DNA of 64,000 nt from Rhodobacteraceae bacterium EL129 (GTDB taxonomy: Bacteria; Pseudomonadota; Alphaproteobacteria; Rhodobacterales; Rhodobacteraceae). Below the pieces are notes generated by a model. That model saw only the letters and a program-made list of their open reading frames with translations. It ran no database searches and was not told the DNA's origin. Where the stretch lies: the NCBI GenBank assembly GCA_900313005.1, contig ONZJ01000002.1, positions 3,383,909 to 3,447,908 of the forward strand. Reading direction: 5' to 3'. Both the position numbers and the translations under genes were made by a program. Each line of letters begins with the position of its first letter. Position 1 is the first letter of the stretch. Below, piece after piece: positions 18,789-27,493 of the stretch.

Positions 18789-18955
18789 TGTCATTTCACG
18801 CAGTGCCTGATACAAAATCCCTACCTTCCAAGAGCTTGCCAACATACGCGGCGACCGACCTGACCAAAAATGGTGATCAGGCGCAGATTGTGCTGGGTGA
18901 CCAGGTCTATACCCTGCGGATCACGCGGGCCGGCAAGTTGATCCTGACCAAATGA
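18788..18955 (+). CDS. hemP: Hemin uptake protein HemP
   Basis: A 55-residue protein whose C-terminus (VYTLRITRAGKLILTK) is the HemP signature. HemP proteins are small, iron-responsive, and encoded with heme receptors and ABC importers; in some bacteria they act as positive regulators of heme-uptake genes. Here the gene overlaps its neighbours on both sides (TAATG upstream, ATGA downstream), and no receptor, TonB or hmuTUV gene is in the window. It is shorter than most entries of gene finders, which may miss it. Confidence 0.9.
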   Translation: MSFHAVPDTKSLPSKSLPTYAATDLTKNGDQAQIVLGDQVYTLRITRAGKLILTK

Positions 18956-19431
18956 GCTTTGATGTCATGCAAGCCGGCAGGTCTCCGGTGGGATATGTGT
19001 CTGAACTGGATGCGATCCGGGCCGCTTCGGTGCTTTATCTCCGACTTTGGTGCGACGGAGCATCGAGCCGTGGCGAAGTCTGCAATGACCTGAGATTGGC
19101 CCTGGGGTCCGAGCAAGGACAGCAGGCCATCGCAAACTTCGAAGCGCTGTGCGATCTGTGCCGAACACACGGGCGACGCCCTTTGATGCGACACTCTGTG
19201 ACGTGCAAATGCCTGGGATCAGATGAATCCTGCTTTGCGAACTTTGTCGCCACGGCAGCTGAAGGAGAACGCGAGGATGCGATGCTGATTGCAACCCTGC
19301 TGGTGCGCCCGGACGTGGCACCCATGCTGGTCGCCATGGCCGCAGAATTTGGCCTGGCTTTGAAGCGGATGCGACTGGGAACGCCCAAAGCGCCAATACC
19401 CTCGCATCCCGTTTCAGCCACCCTGCATTGA
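18952..19431 (+). CDS. Cys-containing protein of unknown function coupled to hemP
   Basis: A 159-residue protein starting inside the hemP stop (ATGA). It has no signal peptide. The central part holds CNDL, ALCDLCRTHGRRPLMRHSVTC and CLGSDESCF, a His/Cys-rich patch (about residues 55-105) that could bind metal or heme; this is only a visual suggestion. The C-terminus is helical and hydrophobic (MLIATLLVRPDVAPMLVAMA). I do not recognise a family. Tight coupling suggests a role in heme or iron handling. Confidence 0.75.
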   Translation: MSFDVMQAGRSPVGYVSELDAIRAASVLYLRLWCDGASSRGEVCNDLRLALGSEQGQQAIANFEALCDLCRTHGRRPLMRHSVTCKCLGSDESCFANFVATAAEGEREDAMLIATLLVRPDVAPMLVAMAAEFGLALKRMRLGTPKAPIPSHPVSATLH

Positions 19432-19454
19432 AGGCCCTGCTCTATTCTGTCTCT

Positions 19455-19472
19455 GGCGCGCGACAGCGCGCC
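19455..19472. terminator. Strong GC hairpin between convergent genes
   Basis: GGCGCGC-GACA-GCGCGCC gives a perfect 7-bp stem with a tetraloop, 23 bp after the stop of the hemP-group gene and 66 bp before the stop of the opposing gene. There is no T-run on either side, so it may be an mRNA 3'-end stabiliser or a Rho-assisted terminator. Confidence 0.5.
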
Positions 19473-19538
19473 ACCGATGGCCACAGGCGCGGAACGCGCC
19501 GAAGGGGGAGGCGGGTGGGCTCCGGCCCTGACAGCAAG

Positions 19539-20243
19539 CTAGATAACTTTGATGACATCCTTGTCGATGGCCAACATATAGCCCTTGCGGGCAATGTTCT
19601 TGACCAAAAGCTCCGTCACCATCTGGTTGCCAAGGGCATCGCGCAACCGTTTGATCCTTGTGGCCCCGGCCGCCTCTTCACAATCCGAGGCCGACCGGCC
19701 CGAGATCACGCCTTCGATCTCCGCTCCCGACATCACGTCGTCGTCCATGCGTGCCTCGGCCAAAACGGCCAGGGTTTCCATTGCCGCATCGGTCAATTTG
19801 AAACCCATATTGTTCAGATAGACCGTTTTTTCCTCGCGGCTGATCAACAGGCTGCTCACCTGAATGCCCGCACGTTCAATCTGCGCCATCCGGCGGTTCA
19901 GCGTCACCAGCATCACCAGGAACACCAGCGCCGCGATCAGCAAGGCCGCGGCAAAAACCAGCAGCACAAAAATCACCATACGATAACTGATCAATGTCTC
20001 GGAAAATGCTGTGCCGGACAGGGCCAGAATTTCCAGCAGCTTGATCTCGGCCTCCGAGGTCAGCAAATCGTTCTCAACAAAAATCCGTTCAACGCGTGCA
20101 TTAAAGGCGTTTGCATCCGGCAGGCTGATGAACAGAAAAACGGCTGTCAGCACAAGGATCAGCACGATCGCCGCCATGCCAAAAACCACCACCCGGCTGC
20201 CCGAGCGGCGCGCGATTGCGGCACTGCCAGTTTGATCTGCCAC
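19539..20243 (-). CDS. Membrane-anchored protein with C-terminal winged-helix domain
   Basis: A 234-residue protein using GTG at 20243, preceded by CGGAGAAC; longer readings run through the upstream gene. Two membrane segments (about residues 18-41 and 88-113) flank a short periplasmic part of about 45 residues. Residues 130-226 resemble an OmpR-type winged helix: LLISREEKTVYLNN, an AEI-starting helix, RIKRLRDALG, then ARKGYMLAI as the wing. This order is opposite to ToxR/CadC, where the DNA-binding domain is N-terminal. The gene follows a small exported protein with a 2-bp gap. A membrane-tethered transcription regulator is the likely role. Confidence 0.75.
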   Translation of the reverse strand: MADQTGSAAIARRSGSRVVVFGMAAIVLILVLTAVFLFISLPDANAFNARVERIFVENDLLTSEAEIKLLEILALSGTAFSETLISYRMVIFVLLVFAAALLIAALVFLVMLVTLNRRMAQIERAGIQVSSLLISREEKTVYLNNMGFKLTDAAMETLAVLAEARMDDDVMSGAEIEGVISGRSASDCEEAAGATRIKRLRDALGNQMVTELLVKNIARKGYMLAIDKDVIKVI

Positions 20244-20245
20244 GC

Positions 20246-20497
20246 TTAGTTCTCCGACACAGATAAGACCTTCAACAGGGTCAGCCCCTGCGCCGCCAAG
20301 GCCGCCTGCAACTGCGCCTGGGCGTTTTCGCGGGTACACGGGCCGTCCACCTGTGCGACATCATAGAAAAGCTCAAGCGGATTGTCCCGCTTGGCTTTGT
20401 ACTCTGCAGTGCAAGCGGCCAGCGCTTGCCCGGCAGTGGCGCCCATCCCGATGCTGAAGGCAGCAATCGCGGCGCATAATGTTGGTTTGCGTTTCAT
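20246..20497 (-). CDS. Small exported protein upstream of the membrane winged-helix gene
   Basis: An 83-residue protein with a signal peptide ending AGQALA before ACTAEYKAKRDN (mature part about 57 residues). Two cysteines (ACTAEY, GPCTREN) could form a disulfide. The start at 20497 (MKRKPTLCAA) is preferred since upstream codons read MWLLNSRRVRR without export features. Its stop is 2 bp before the GTG of the membrane regulator, so the pair may act together, for example as ligand or signal sensor and regulator. Family not recognised. Confidence 0.7.
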   Translation of the reverse strand: MKRKPTLCAAIAAFSIGMGATAGQALAACTAEYKAKRDNPLELFYDVAQVDGPCTRENAQAQLQAALAAQGLTLLKVLSVSEN

Positions 20498-20692
20498 GAA
20501 ACAGAACATGCGCCGAACGCGCCGGCTATTCAATAACCACATCTGCTCAAAGCACAAAATGCCTTTGGTTATGCGATAACACCATGCCGTTATTGCCTGT
20601 CTTCCGGGGTCACCCCCATCCTTGGTTCAGTCGGGACACGGGTCTAGCTGCCTTGCCCCGGACAACCGCAGACTTACCAAAGGAGACTTCTT

Positions 20693-21139
20693 ATGCACCG
20701 TCGCTTTATCGCAATCGTCCTCAGCGCCGCCCTCGCCATCACCAGTATCGGGGTTGCTCCGGCCCGCGCCAATGACACAGAAAAATGGATCGCAGGCGCA
20801 GCCGCGCTGGCCATCATCGGATTGGCCATTCACGAAGAGAAAAAGAAAAAGCGCAAACGCCGTGCTGCTCAGCATTACTATGAAACGCAGCGCACCGAAA
20901 AAGAACACTACCGCCGCAACAAATATCTGCCCGCCGGGTGCCGCGTGACCAAATACGTGCACGGTCAAAAAATCCGGGGATTTGCCCGCGGTTGTCTGAA
21001 GCGCAACAACATCGACGTGCGGGCCTTGCCCGGTCAATGTAAATACCGCGTTCACAATCCCAACAATGGCAAACGCAATGTGATCTTTGGCAGCCGCTGC
21101 CTGAGAGATGCCGGATACCGCATCGGCAAAGTGCACTGA
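20693..21139 (+). CDS. Basic exported protein of unknown function
   Basis: A 148-residue protein with signal peptide MHRRFIAIVLSAALAITS, cut probably after APARA. A hydrophobic stretch (WIAGAAALAIIGLAI, about residues 32-46) is followed by a very basic block (HEEKKKKRKRRAAQ) and a Tyr/Arg-rich region. Four later cysteines (GC, GC, QC, RC spaced through residues 84-140) suggest disulfides. AAGGAGAC lies 7-8 bases before the ATG. Similar 'EKWIAGAAALA' proteins occur in Rhodobacterales, but I know no function. Confidence 0.8.
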   Translation: MHRRFIAIVLSAALAITSIGVAPARANDTEKWIAGAAALAIIGLAIHEEKKKKRKRRAAQHYYETQRTEKEHYRRNKYLPAGCRVTKYVHGQKIRGFARGCLKRNNIDVRALPGQCKYRVHNPNNGKRNVIFGSRCLRDAGYRIGKVH

Positions 21140-21170
21140 GGTCTCACAACCGGGCAACGTCTCGGGCAGT

Positions 21171-21220
21171 CAAAGGGAACGCTCCTTCCTCCTCGGGTCT
21201 CTGCGAGAGTGTTCCCTTTG
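21171..21220. other. Long stem-loop before rnhB
   Basis: CAAAGGGAACGCTC (21171-21184) pairs with GAGTGTTCCCTTTG (21207-21220): 13 Watson-Crick pairs and one G-T pair, with a 22-base loop. It lies 31 bp after one stop and 16-31 bp before the possible rnhB starts. It could terminate the upstream gene, attenuate rnhB, or be a small processed RNA. No T-run follows, so a simple intrinsic terminator is not the best fit. Confidence 0.6.
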
Positions 21221-21251
21221 CAATCGGGTTCGGCACATGGTTACTAAAGCC

Positions 21252-21882
21252 ATGTCCGGACCCGATTTTTCATTAGAAGCAGAGGCCATGGCACGCGGCG
21301 CCCAAATTGTGGCCGGTGTCGATGAGGTGGGCCGTGGGCCGATTGCCGGTCCGGTGACGGCCGCAGCAGTGATCCTTGATCCGGTCAATATCCCAACGGG
21401 CCTCAATGACTCCAAGGCCCTGACCGCAAAGCGGCGTGCAGCTCTTTATGGTCAGATCATGACCTGCGCCGAGGTCTCCATCGCACATGCCACCGTCGAG
21501 GAAATAGACGAGATCAACATCCTGCGCGCCTCTCATCTCGCGATGGAGCGCGCAATTGCACGCCTGCCGCGCGTGCCGGATGAGGTCCTGATTGACGGCA
21601 ACATGATCCCGCGCGGCCTGAGTTTGCCGGCGCAAGCGATCATCAAAGGAGATGCCCGGTCTTGTTCGATTTCGGCGGCCTCAATTATGGCCAAAATATG
21701 TCGGGATTATGTCATGTGGGATTTGGCGCAACACTACCCCGGCTATGGCTGGGAGACCAACGCGGGTTATCCGTCCAAAAGCCACAAAGACGCGCTGCGA
21801 AATCTTGGCGTAACCCCACACCATAGACGTTCGTTCAAGCCGGTACACAACATCTTGTATCAAGGTAAAAGTGTAAACCCCT

Positions 21883-21884
<2 letters not shown>
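21252..21884 (+). CDS. rnhB: Ribonuclease HII
   Basis: A 210-residue enzyme that removes RNA from RNA-DNA hybrids, including single ribonucleotides. The conserved VAGVDEVGRGPIAGPVTAAAV (start of the protein) carries the catalytic Asp-Glu pair; LIDGNMIP, KGDARSCSISAASIMAK and DYVMWDLA supply further metal ligands. ATG 21252 gives the usual N-terminus (MSGPDFSLE); ATG 21237 is possible, and neither has a strong ribosome site. It is followed by ccrM, a frequent alphaproteobacterial order. Confidence 0.95.
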
Positions 21885-23084
<1,200 letters not shown>

Positions 23085-23143
23085 ACATTACAGATAACCT
23101 AACACCGCCGGTGCCTGTGGCCTGACCCTAGGCACTAACTTTA

Positions 23144-23170
23144 CCCCGCCCTCGTTGGCGGGGTTTTTTT
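23144..23170 (+). terminator. Rho-independent terminator of ccrM
   Basis: CCCCGCC-CTCGTT-GGCGGGG followed by seven T residues, 60 bp after the ccrM stop. Perfect 7-bp GC stem and T-run make this the clearest intrinsic terminator in the window. Confidence 0.95.
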
Positions 23171-23185
23171 GTGTGGCGCGTGCTT

Positions 23186-23815
23186 TCAGGGAAAACTGGT
23201 GACAGGATCACCGGGCTGCCACTGAGGATACTTGCTCATGATTCCGGCAAACCTATCAGAAGATTTAAACCGATCCAGCCAACCCAAAACGGCAGCCCAG
23301 CTCTGATCTTCAAACCACTCCAAATCCACATGTGCGAACTGGCGGGCAAAGGGCAGGATCGCCATATCCGCCAACTTCGGCGTATCGCCAAAGAGATAGG
23401 CTTGGCGTCCTAGTTGCGTGTTCAGATCTTTCAGAAAACGCCCGGCACTCGACCGTTCCGCGTCGGCATCAATCCCGTCATACCGACTGGGGTACTTGTA
23501 GTGGTCGAGGGACGTTTTGAACGGGCCATCACAGATCTCGATCAATGCCAGCCCGTCCTCGGGCATGTCCAACCAGCCTTCGGGATCGGCTTGCTGCAGC
23601 GCCCACAACATGATGTCAAAGCTCTCATCAATCACTTCGGTCTCGGTGATCAGACAAGGCACCGTGGCACTGGGAGATGCCTCCAGAAACGCCTGAGGCT
23701 TATCGCGCAGAACCACCTCGCGCAGCTCGGTTTGAACCCTTGAAGACGCGACCGCCAACCGTGCGCGCATCGCATAGGGACAGCGGCGGAAGGACCACAG
23801 AACCGGCGGGGTCAT
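23186..23815 (-). CDS. Glutathione S-transferase-like protein
   Basis: A 209-residue protein with thioredoxin-like N-terminus (LWSFRRCPYAMRAR, Cys12 in a CPYAMR motif) and a helical C-terminal GST domain (LADMAILPFARQFAHV). The CPYA motif resembles glutaredoxin-like GST groups (omega/beta type). ATG 23815 overlaps the stop of mtaB (ATGA), which sets the start. Substrate unknown; likely a redox or detoxification enzyme. Confidence 0.88.
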   Translation of the reverse strand: MTPPVLWSFRRCPYAMRARLAVASSRVQTELREVVLRDKPQAFLEASPSATVPCLITETEVIDESFDIMLWALQQADPEGWLDMPEDGLALIEICDGPFKTSLDHYKYPSRYDGIDADAERSSAGRFLKDLNTQLGRQAYLFGDTPKLADMAILPFARQFAHVDLEWFEDQSWAAVLGWLDRFKSSDRFAGIMSKYPQWQPGDPVTSFP

Positions 23816-25068
23816 GCGATTAACTGAGTGTCTGTGGCCCCGGTGATTGTGGCCTGCACAATCTGGCTTTCCGGCTGATCCGATGCGAACTGAACTTCGG
23901 TAAACTGTTCGGTCCGGCCCATGCGCGGGTTTTCCATCAGGATGCTGTGTGTGCGCCCGATCTGTGCGGAAAGGTGCTCTTTGACCCGGCGCGTCCCCGC
24001 CGCGCGCAACCGGGCCGCGCGGTCCTTGATCACGTTGCCATTCACCTGACTGGGGATTTTCGCCGCCGGTGTGCCGTTGCGTTTTGAATAAGGGAACACG
24101 TGCAGCCAGGTCAGATGGCAATCGTCAACCAACTTCAGAGAGTTCTCAAAATGCGCGTCCGTTTCGGTTGGGAAGCCCGCGATGATATCGGCCCCAAAGG
24201 TCATGTCGCGGCGCAGCTTGCGCGCCTCCTCGGAAAACCGGATCGCGTCGTCGCGCAGATGGCGGCGTTTCATACGTTTCAGGATCAAGTCATCGCCATG
24301 TTGCAGGCTCAGATGCAAATGCGGCATCAGGCGCGGCTCGGAGGCGATGGCCAACATCAGGTTGTCGTCCACTTCGATGCTGTCGATGGATGAAATCCGC
24401 AGACGCGGCAAATCCGGCACCAGCCGCAGGATGCGCATGACCAGATCACCCAGCTTTGGCTCTCCGGGCAGATCCGCGCCCCAACTGGTCAGATCCACAC
24501 CCGTCAGCACCACTTCGTTATAGCCACGGTCCACCAGACGTTTGATCTGGTCCACCGCGACACCCGCTGGCACTGACCGCGAATTGCCACGGCCATAGGG
24601 GATGATGCAAAAGGTACAGCGATGGTCGCAGCCGTTTTGCACCTGCACATAGGCGCGGCTGCGGGTGCCAAAGCCATCAATCAAATGTCCTGCGGTTTCC
24701 GTGACCGACATGATGTCATCCACCTGCGGGACCTCCGTCGCACCAATGAAATCCGCGGCGAGACCCATCCAGGTGTCGGCTTGCATCTTCTCGGTGTTGC
24801 CGATCACCGCATCGACCTCTTCCATCGCCTGAAAGGTTCCAGGCTCGGTTTGCGCCGCACAGCCTGTCACGATCAAACGCGCCTCAGGGTTTTCCCGCCG
24901 CAAGCGCCGTATTTCCTGACGCGCCTTGCGCACGGCCTCGGACGTGACAGCACAGGTGTTGACGACCACAGCATTGTCGAGCCCGGCCATCTGGCTCAGC
25001 TCTTTCATCGCCTCGGTCTCATAGGCGTTCAGGCGGCAGCCCAAAGTGGTGAATTTGGGCGTGTTCAT
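23812..25068 (-). CDS. mtaB: tRNA t6A37 methylthiotransferase MtaB
   Basis: A 418-residue radical-SAM methylthiotransferase that converts t6A37 to ms2t6A37 in ANN-decoding tRNAs. The N-terminal domain has FTTLGCRLNAYE (Cys9), VNTCAVTSEA and TGCAAQTEP as the auxiliary cluster ligands. The radical SAM motif is NGCDHRCTFCIIPYG (C-x3-C-x2-C, about residue 146). The order and the absence of an RimO-type long C-terminus favour MtaB over RimO or MiaB. Both ends overlap neighbouring genes by four bases (dapF upstream, GST downstream), so the three form one operon. Confidence 0.9.
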   Translation of the reverse strand: MNTPKFTTLGCRLNAYETEAMKELSQMAGLDNAVVVNTCAVTSEAVRKARQEIRRLRRENPEARLIVTGCAAQTEPGTFQAMEEVDAVIGNTEKMQADTWMGLAADFIGATEVPQVDDIMSVTETAGHLIDGFGTRSRAYVQVQNGCDHRCTFCIIPYGRGNSRSVPAGVAVDQIKRLVDRGYNEVVLTGVDLTSWGADLPGEPKLGDLVMRILRLVPDLPRLRISSIDSIEVDDNLMLAIASEPRLMPHLHLSLQHGDDLILKRMKRRHLRDDAIRFSEEARKLRRDMTFGADIIAGFPTETDAHFENSLKLVDDCHLTWLHVFPYSKRNGTPAAKIPSQVNGNVIKDRAARLRAAGTRRVKEHLSAQIGRTHSILMENPRMGRTEQFTEVQFASDQPESQIVQATITGATDTQLIA

Positions 25069-25898
25069 CCAAGAGCCTTCAGGAATTGCTTGGTGATCAC
25101 ACCGTTGCACACATGCGTGGTCGGCCCAGTCATCCAGACGCCATCGTCACGCCAGTCCACATGGATCGTGCCGCCATCCAGTTCAATCTGAACACGACGC
25201 CCTGTCAGGCCCCGGCGATGGGCGGCCACGCCGACCGCGCAGGATGATGACCCCGACGCCAACGTCAGCCCGGCCCCACGTTCCCACACCCGCATCCGCA
25301 GGTGATCGGGGCCGATGACACTGACCACCTGTACATTCGTGCGTTCGGGAAACAGCGGGTGATGCTCATAGCGTGGACCGAAGGTCTCCATCGGGATCGC
25401 TTCGGCATCATCGACAAAGAAACTGCAATGCGGGTTGCCCATGCCTGTGGCGGTTGGTGCGCCTTCGATGGGCAGCTCAAGCGTATCCATGGCTTCGGCC
25501 AAGGGGACATCCTGCCATTCCAGCTGCGGGGCGCCCATATTGACAGATGTCATCTCGTTGCCCGCATCTACTGCATAAAGATCACCGCGCTCGGTGGTCA
25601 GATGCAGCTCGGTTTTACCGGTCTCGGACATCAGATGTCGGGCGATGCAGCGGGTGGCATTGCCACAGGCTGCTGACATGGACCCATCTGTATTCCAAAA
25701 GGTCAGATGTGCATCGCCTGCCCCCTCAGAAATCAACGCCAGCTGATCAAATCCAATACCCGTTCTGCGATCACCCACGGCCACGGCGAAGGCAGATGTC
25801 ACCGGAATTTCACGCGCGCGCCCGTCCAGCACGACAAAGTCGTTGCCCAGCCCGTGCATTTTCATAAAGAGCAAATCTGTGAGGTTATCGTGTGCCAT
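25065..25898 (-). CDS. dapF: Diaminopimelate epimerase
   Basis: A 277-residue enzyme of lysine and peptidoglycan synthesis that interconverts LL- and meso-diaminopimelate. Both catalytic cysteines are present: SAACGNATRC (about residue 76) and ASGSSSCAVG (about 226). LFMKMHGLGNDFVVLDGR at the N-terminus is diagnostic. The second site reads GSSSCAV where many DapF have GTGACA, a tolerated variation. First gene of the dapF-mtaB-GST operon. Confidence 0.95.
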   Translation of the reverse strand: MAHDNLTDLLFMKMHGLGNDFVVLDGRAREIPVTSAFAVAVGDRRTGIGFDQLALISEGAGDAHLTFWNTDGSMSAACGNATRCIARHLMSETGKTELHLTTERGDLYAVDAGNEMTSVNMGAPQLEWQDVPLAEAMDTLELPIEGAPTATGMGNPHCSFFVDDAEAIPMETFGPRYEHHPLFPERTNVQVVSVIGPDHLRMRVWERGAGLTLASGSSSCAVGVAAHRRGLTGRRVQIELDGGTIHVDWRDDGVWMTGPTTHVCNGVITKQFLKALG

Positions 25899-25965
25899 AG
25901 GGCGGCATATAAACCCGGCTCTCGTGTGAATCCAGCATTCGCTTGAAAAACCTCGCGATTCGGGG

Positions 25966-25994
25966 TTGACCGTGCCCCCGGCTCTTTCTAGATA
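25966..25994 (+). promoter_or_regulatory. Sigma-70-type promoter of tRNA-Lys
   Basis: TTGACC (25966-25971), a 17-bp spacer and TAGATA (25989-25994). The tRNA starts 12 bp after the -10 box, which fits a short 5' leader removed by RNase P. Confidence 0.75.
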
Positions 25995-26005
25995 GACCGC
26001 TCAGT

Positions 26006-26081
26006 GGGCCGTTAGCTCAGTTGGTAGAGCAACTGACTTTTAATCAGTAGGTCGTAGGTTCGAACCCTACACGGCTCACCA
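26006..26081 (+). tRNA. tRNA-Lys (anticodon TTT)
   Basis: A 76-base cloverleaf: acceptor GGGCCGT/ACGGCTC, D arm GCTC...GAGC, anticodon stem ACTGA/TCAGT with loop CTTTTAA (anticodon 26039-26041), T stem GTAGG/CCTAC with TTCGAAC loop. The CCA end is encoded (26079-26081). Confidence 0.98.
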
Positions 26082-26200
26082 TTACTTTCAATGACTTAGA
26101 TGGCATATTCCAAACTTGGCATATCACCGTGCATAGCCCTGGACGATTTCGTGGATGGATTCGTGCCATTGTCGGTCTGATGATGAATGCCACAGGTGTG

Positions 26201-27418
26201 TTATGGCATTTGGACAGAAACGCCACTGGGTCGGTAGGCCCCCTGATCAAAGACAACTTCGCCAAGGTCTAAATCCAGCAGGTGTGTAAATCTCTGTCGT
26301 GAATTGAAGCAGATGCCATTGATGCCTTTTCCACATGATTCCTGCGATGGAGTTTCGGTCGCATCGTTGGCATGGAAGACCAGTTTGAGCGCGCCATCTT
26401 CACCTGCGATCACGTTCGGAATTCCGGGCGCGTTGTAAAACTCGCCCACGTAGCCAGAGCGCGCCGCGTTGCGCGACTGCAAGACGTAGGCGAGCGATCC
26501 GTTCTGCATCATCTTGTGGTAGGGTCCCAGGATGGACTCAGAGCTTAAGGCCACCCCGATCCGATAGTCGTCATACAGATACGTCCCCGTGGTGTAGAAC
26601 AGAAAAAACCTGCCCTTGTGGACATGAATCGATCCGCCTTCCACCAGCGGTAAGGACCCCCAGGCCACCTCAGAGCCAGGATCGGCCTTGAATTCATACA
26701 TCGCTCGATTTGACTGCAAGAGAGTGTCCTGCTCATCAATCTCTTGAATGAATATGGACTGCCGTGCGCCGCTCGCACCTTTGAATGGGTTGTAGTTGTA
26801 AAGTGCGTATCTTTTACCGTCGTGGATTTTGGATTTGAAATCATAGGCTGCGAAATGCTTGAGACCGCCCGCACCTCCTCCGGCCACAAATTTCTCGAAG
26901 ATCCAGTGGCGTATCGGATCATCCTCTGACCATGTCTGACCGGCTGCGGGATGGAACACTGCAACGGCGGTGTTGAAGTATCCGAAGTGCACTGTCGCGT
27001 AGAGCCTGAGTCGGCCCGCGCGGTTTCTTTGGATCGAAGGGGACCATAACCCCCATCTGTCGACAGTATTGAGCGGCATTGATTTATGTTTCGGGAAGAA
27101 CTCGGGATCAACGCCCGCGAGCTTTTCATAGCTCAAACGCACATCGTGCACTGTGGCGACAGGTGCAGCCGCTCCGCACGGCACATCTGTTAAAGACAGC
27201 TTTTTCATAACCAAGCGGGTGGCATCGTTTGACGTGGACGTTGCATAGAACGAACCACTTTCTTCAAAAACGAACGGATCCGGGAATGGGTTTGGAATTA
27301 GCTTTGTGCTTGAAGGGCCAAAGCTGCACTCGAACGTATCCGACGGGCCTGCAAAAGAGAACGCCAGCACGCAAACGCCAAGCAGCAAAGCCAAAAACTT
27401 GCCCATAAAAGTGCCCAT
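26201..27418 (-). CDS. Secreted glycoside-hydrolase-43-like beta-propeller protein
   Basis: A 405-residue protein with signal peptide (MGKFLALLLGVCVLAFSFAG, cut near 25). The rest resembles the five-bladed propeller of GH43/GH32-type enzymes: NPFPDPFVF (about residue 42, the general-base Asp of GH43), WGLWSPSI (about 122), EGGSIHVHKGRFFLFYTTGTY (about 258, the family's acidic position) and a late FHAND. Catalytic class is a guess from these motifs; substrate could be an arabinan, xylan or algal polymer. It follows the RTX gene by 75 bp on the same strand, near tRNA-Lys. Alternative ATG at 27406 would shorten the signal peptide by four residues. Confidence 0.75.
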   Translation of the reverse strand: MGTFMGKFLALLLGVCVLAFSFAGPSDTFECSFGPSSTKLIPNPFPDPFVFEESGSFYATSTSNDATRLVMKKLSLTDVPCGAAAPVATVHDVRLSYEKLAGVDPEFFPKHKSMPLNTVDRWGLWSPSIQRNRAGRLRLYATVHFGYFNTAVAVFHPAAGQTWSEDDPIRHWIFEKFVAGGGAGGLKHFAAYDFKSKIHDGKRYALYNYNPFKGASGARQSIFIQEIDEQDTLLQSNRAMYEFKADPGSEVAWGSLPLVEGGSIHVHKGRFFLFYTTGTYLYDDYRIGVALSSESILGPYHKMMQNGSLAYVLQSRNAARSGYVGEFYNAPGIPNVIAGEDGALKLVFHANDATETPSQESCGKGINGICFNSRQRFTHLLDLDLGEVVFDQGAYRPSGVSVQMP

Positions 27419-27493
27419 GCCGCAGCATCCAAGACTTTTGCGAGAGGCTCAACCGAAAACGCGAGACGATCGCAAGCTCTACAGGGTCAGCGC

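Noticed and set aside
26044-26265. Short minus-strand frame ending VGFEPTTY
   Set aside because: It runs across tRNA-Lys; this ending is a well-known artefact of translated tRNA genes.
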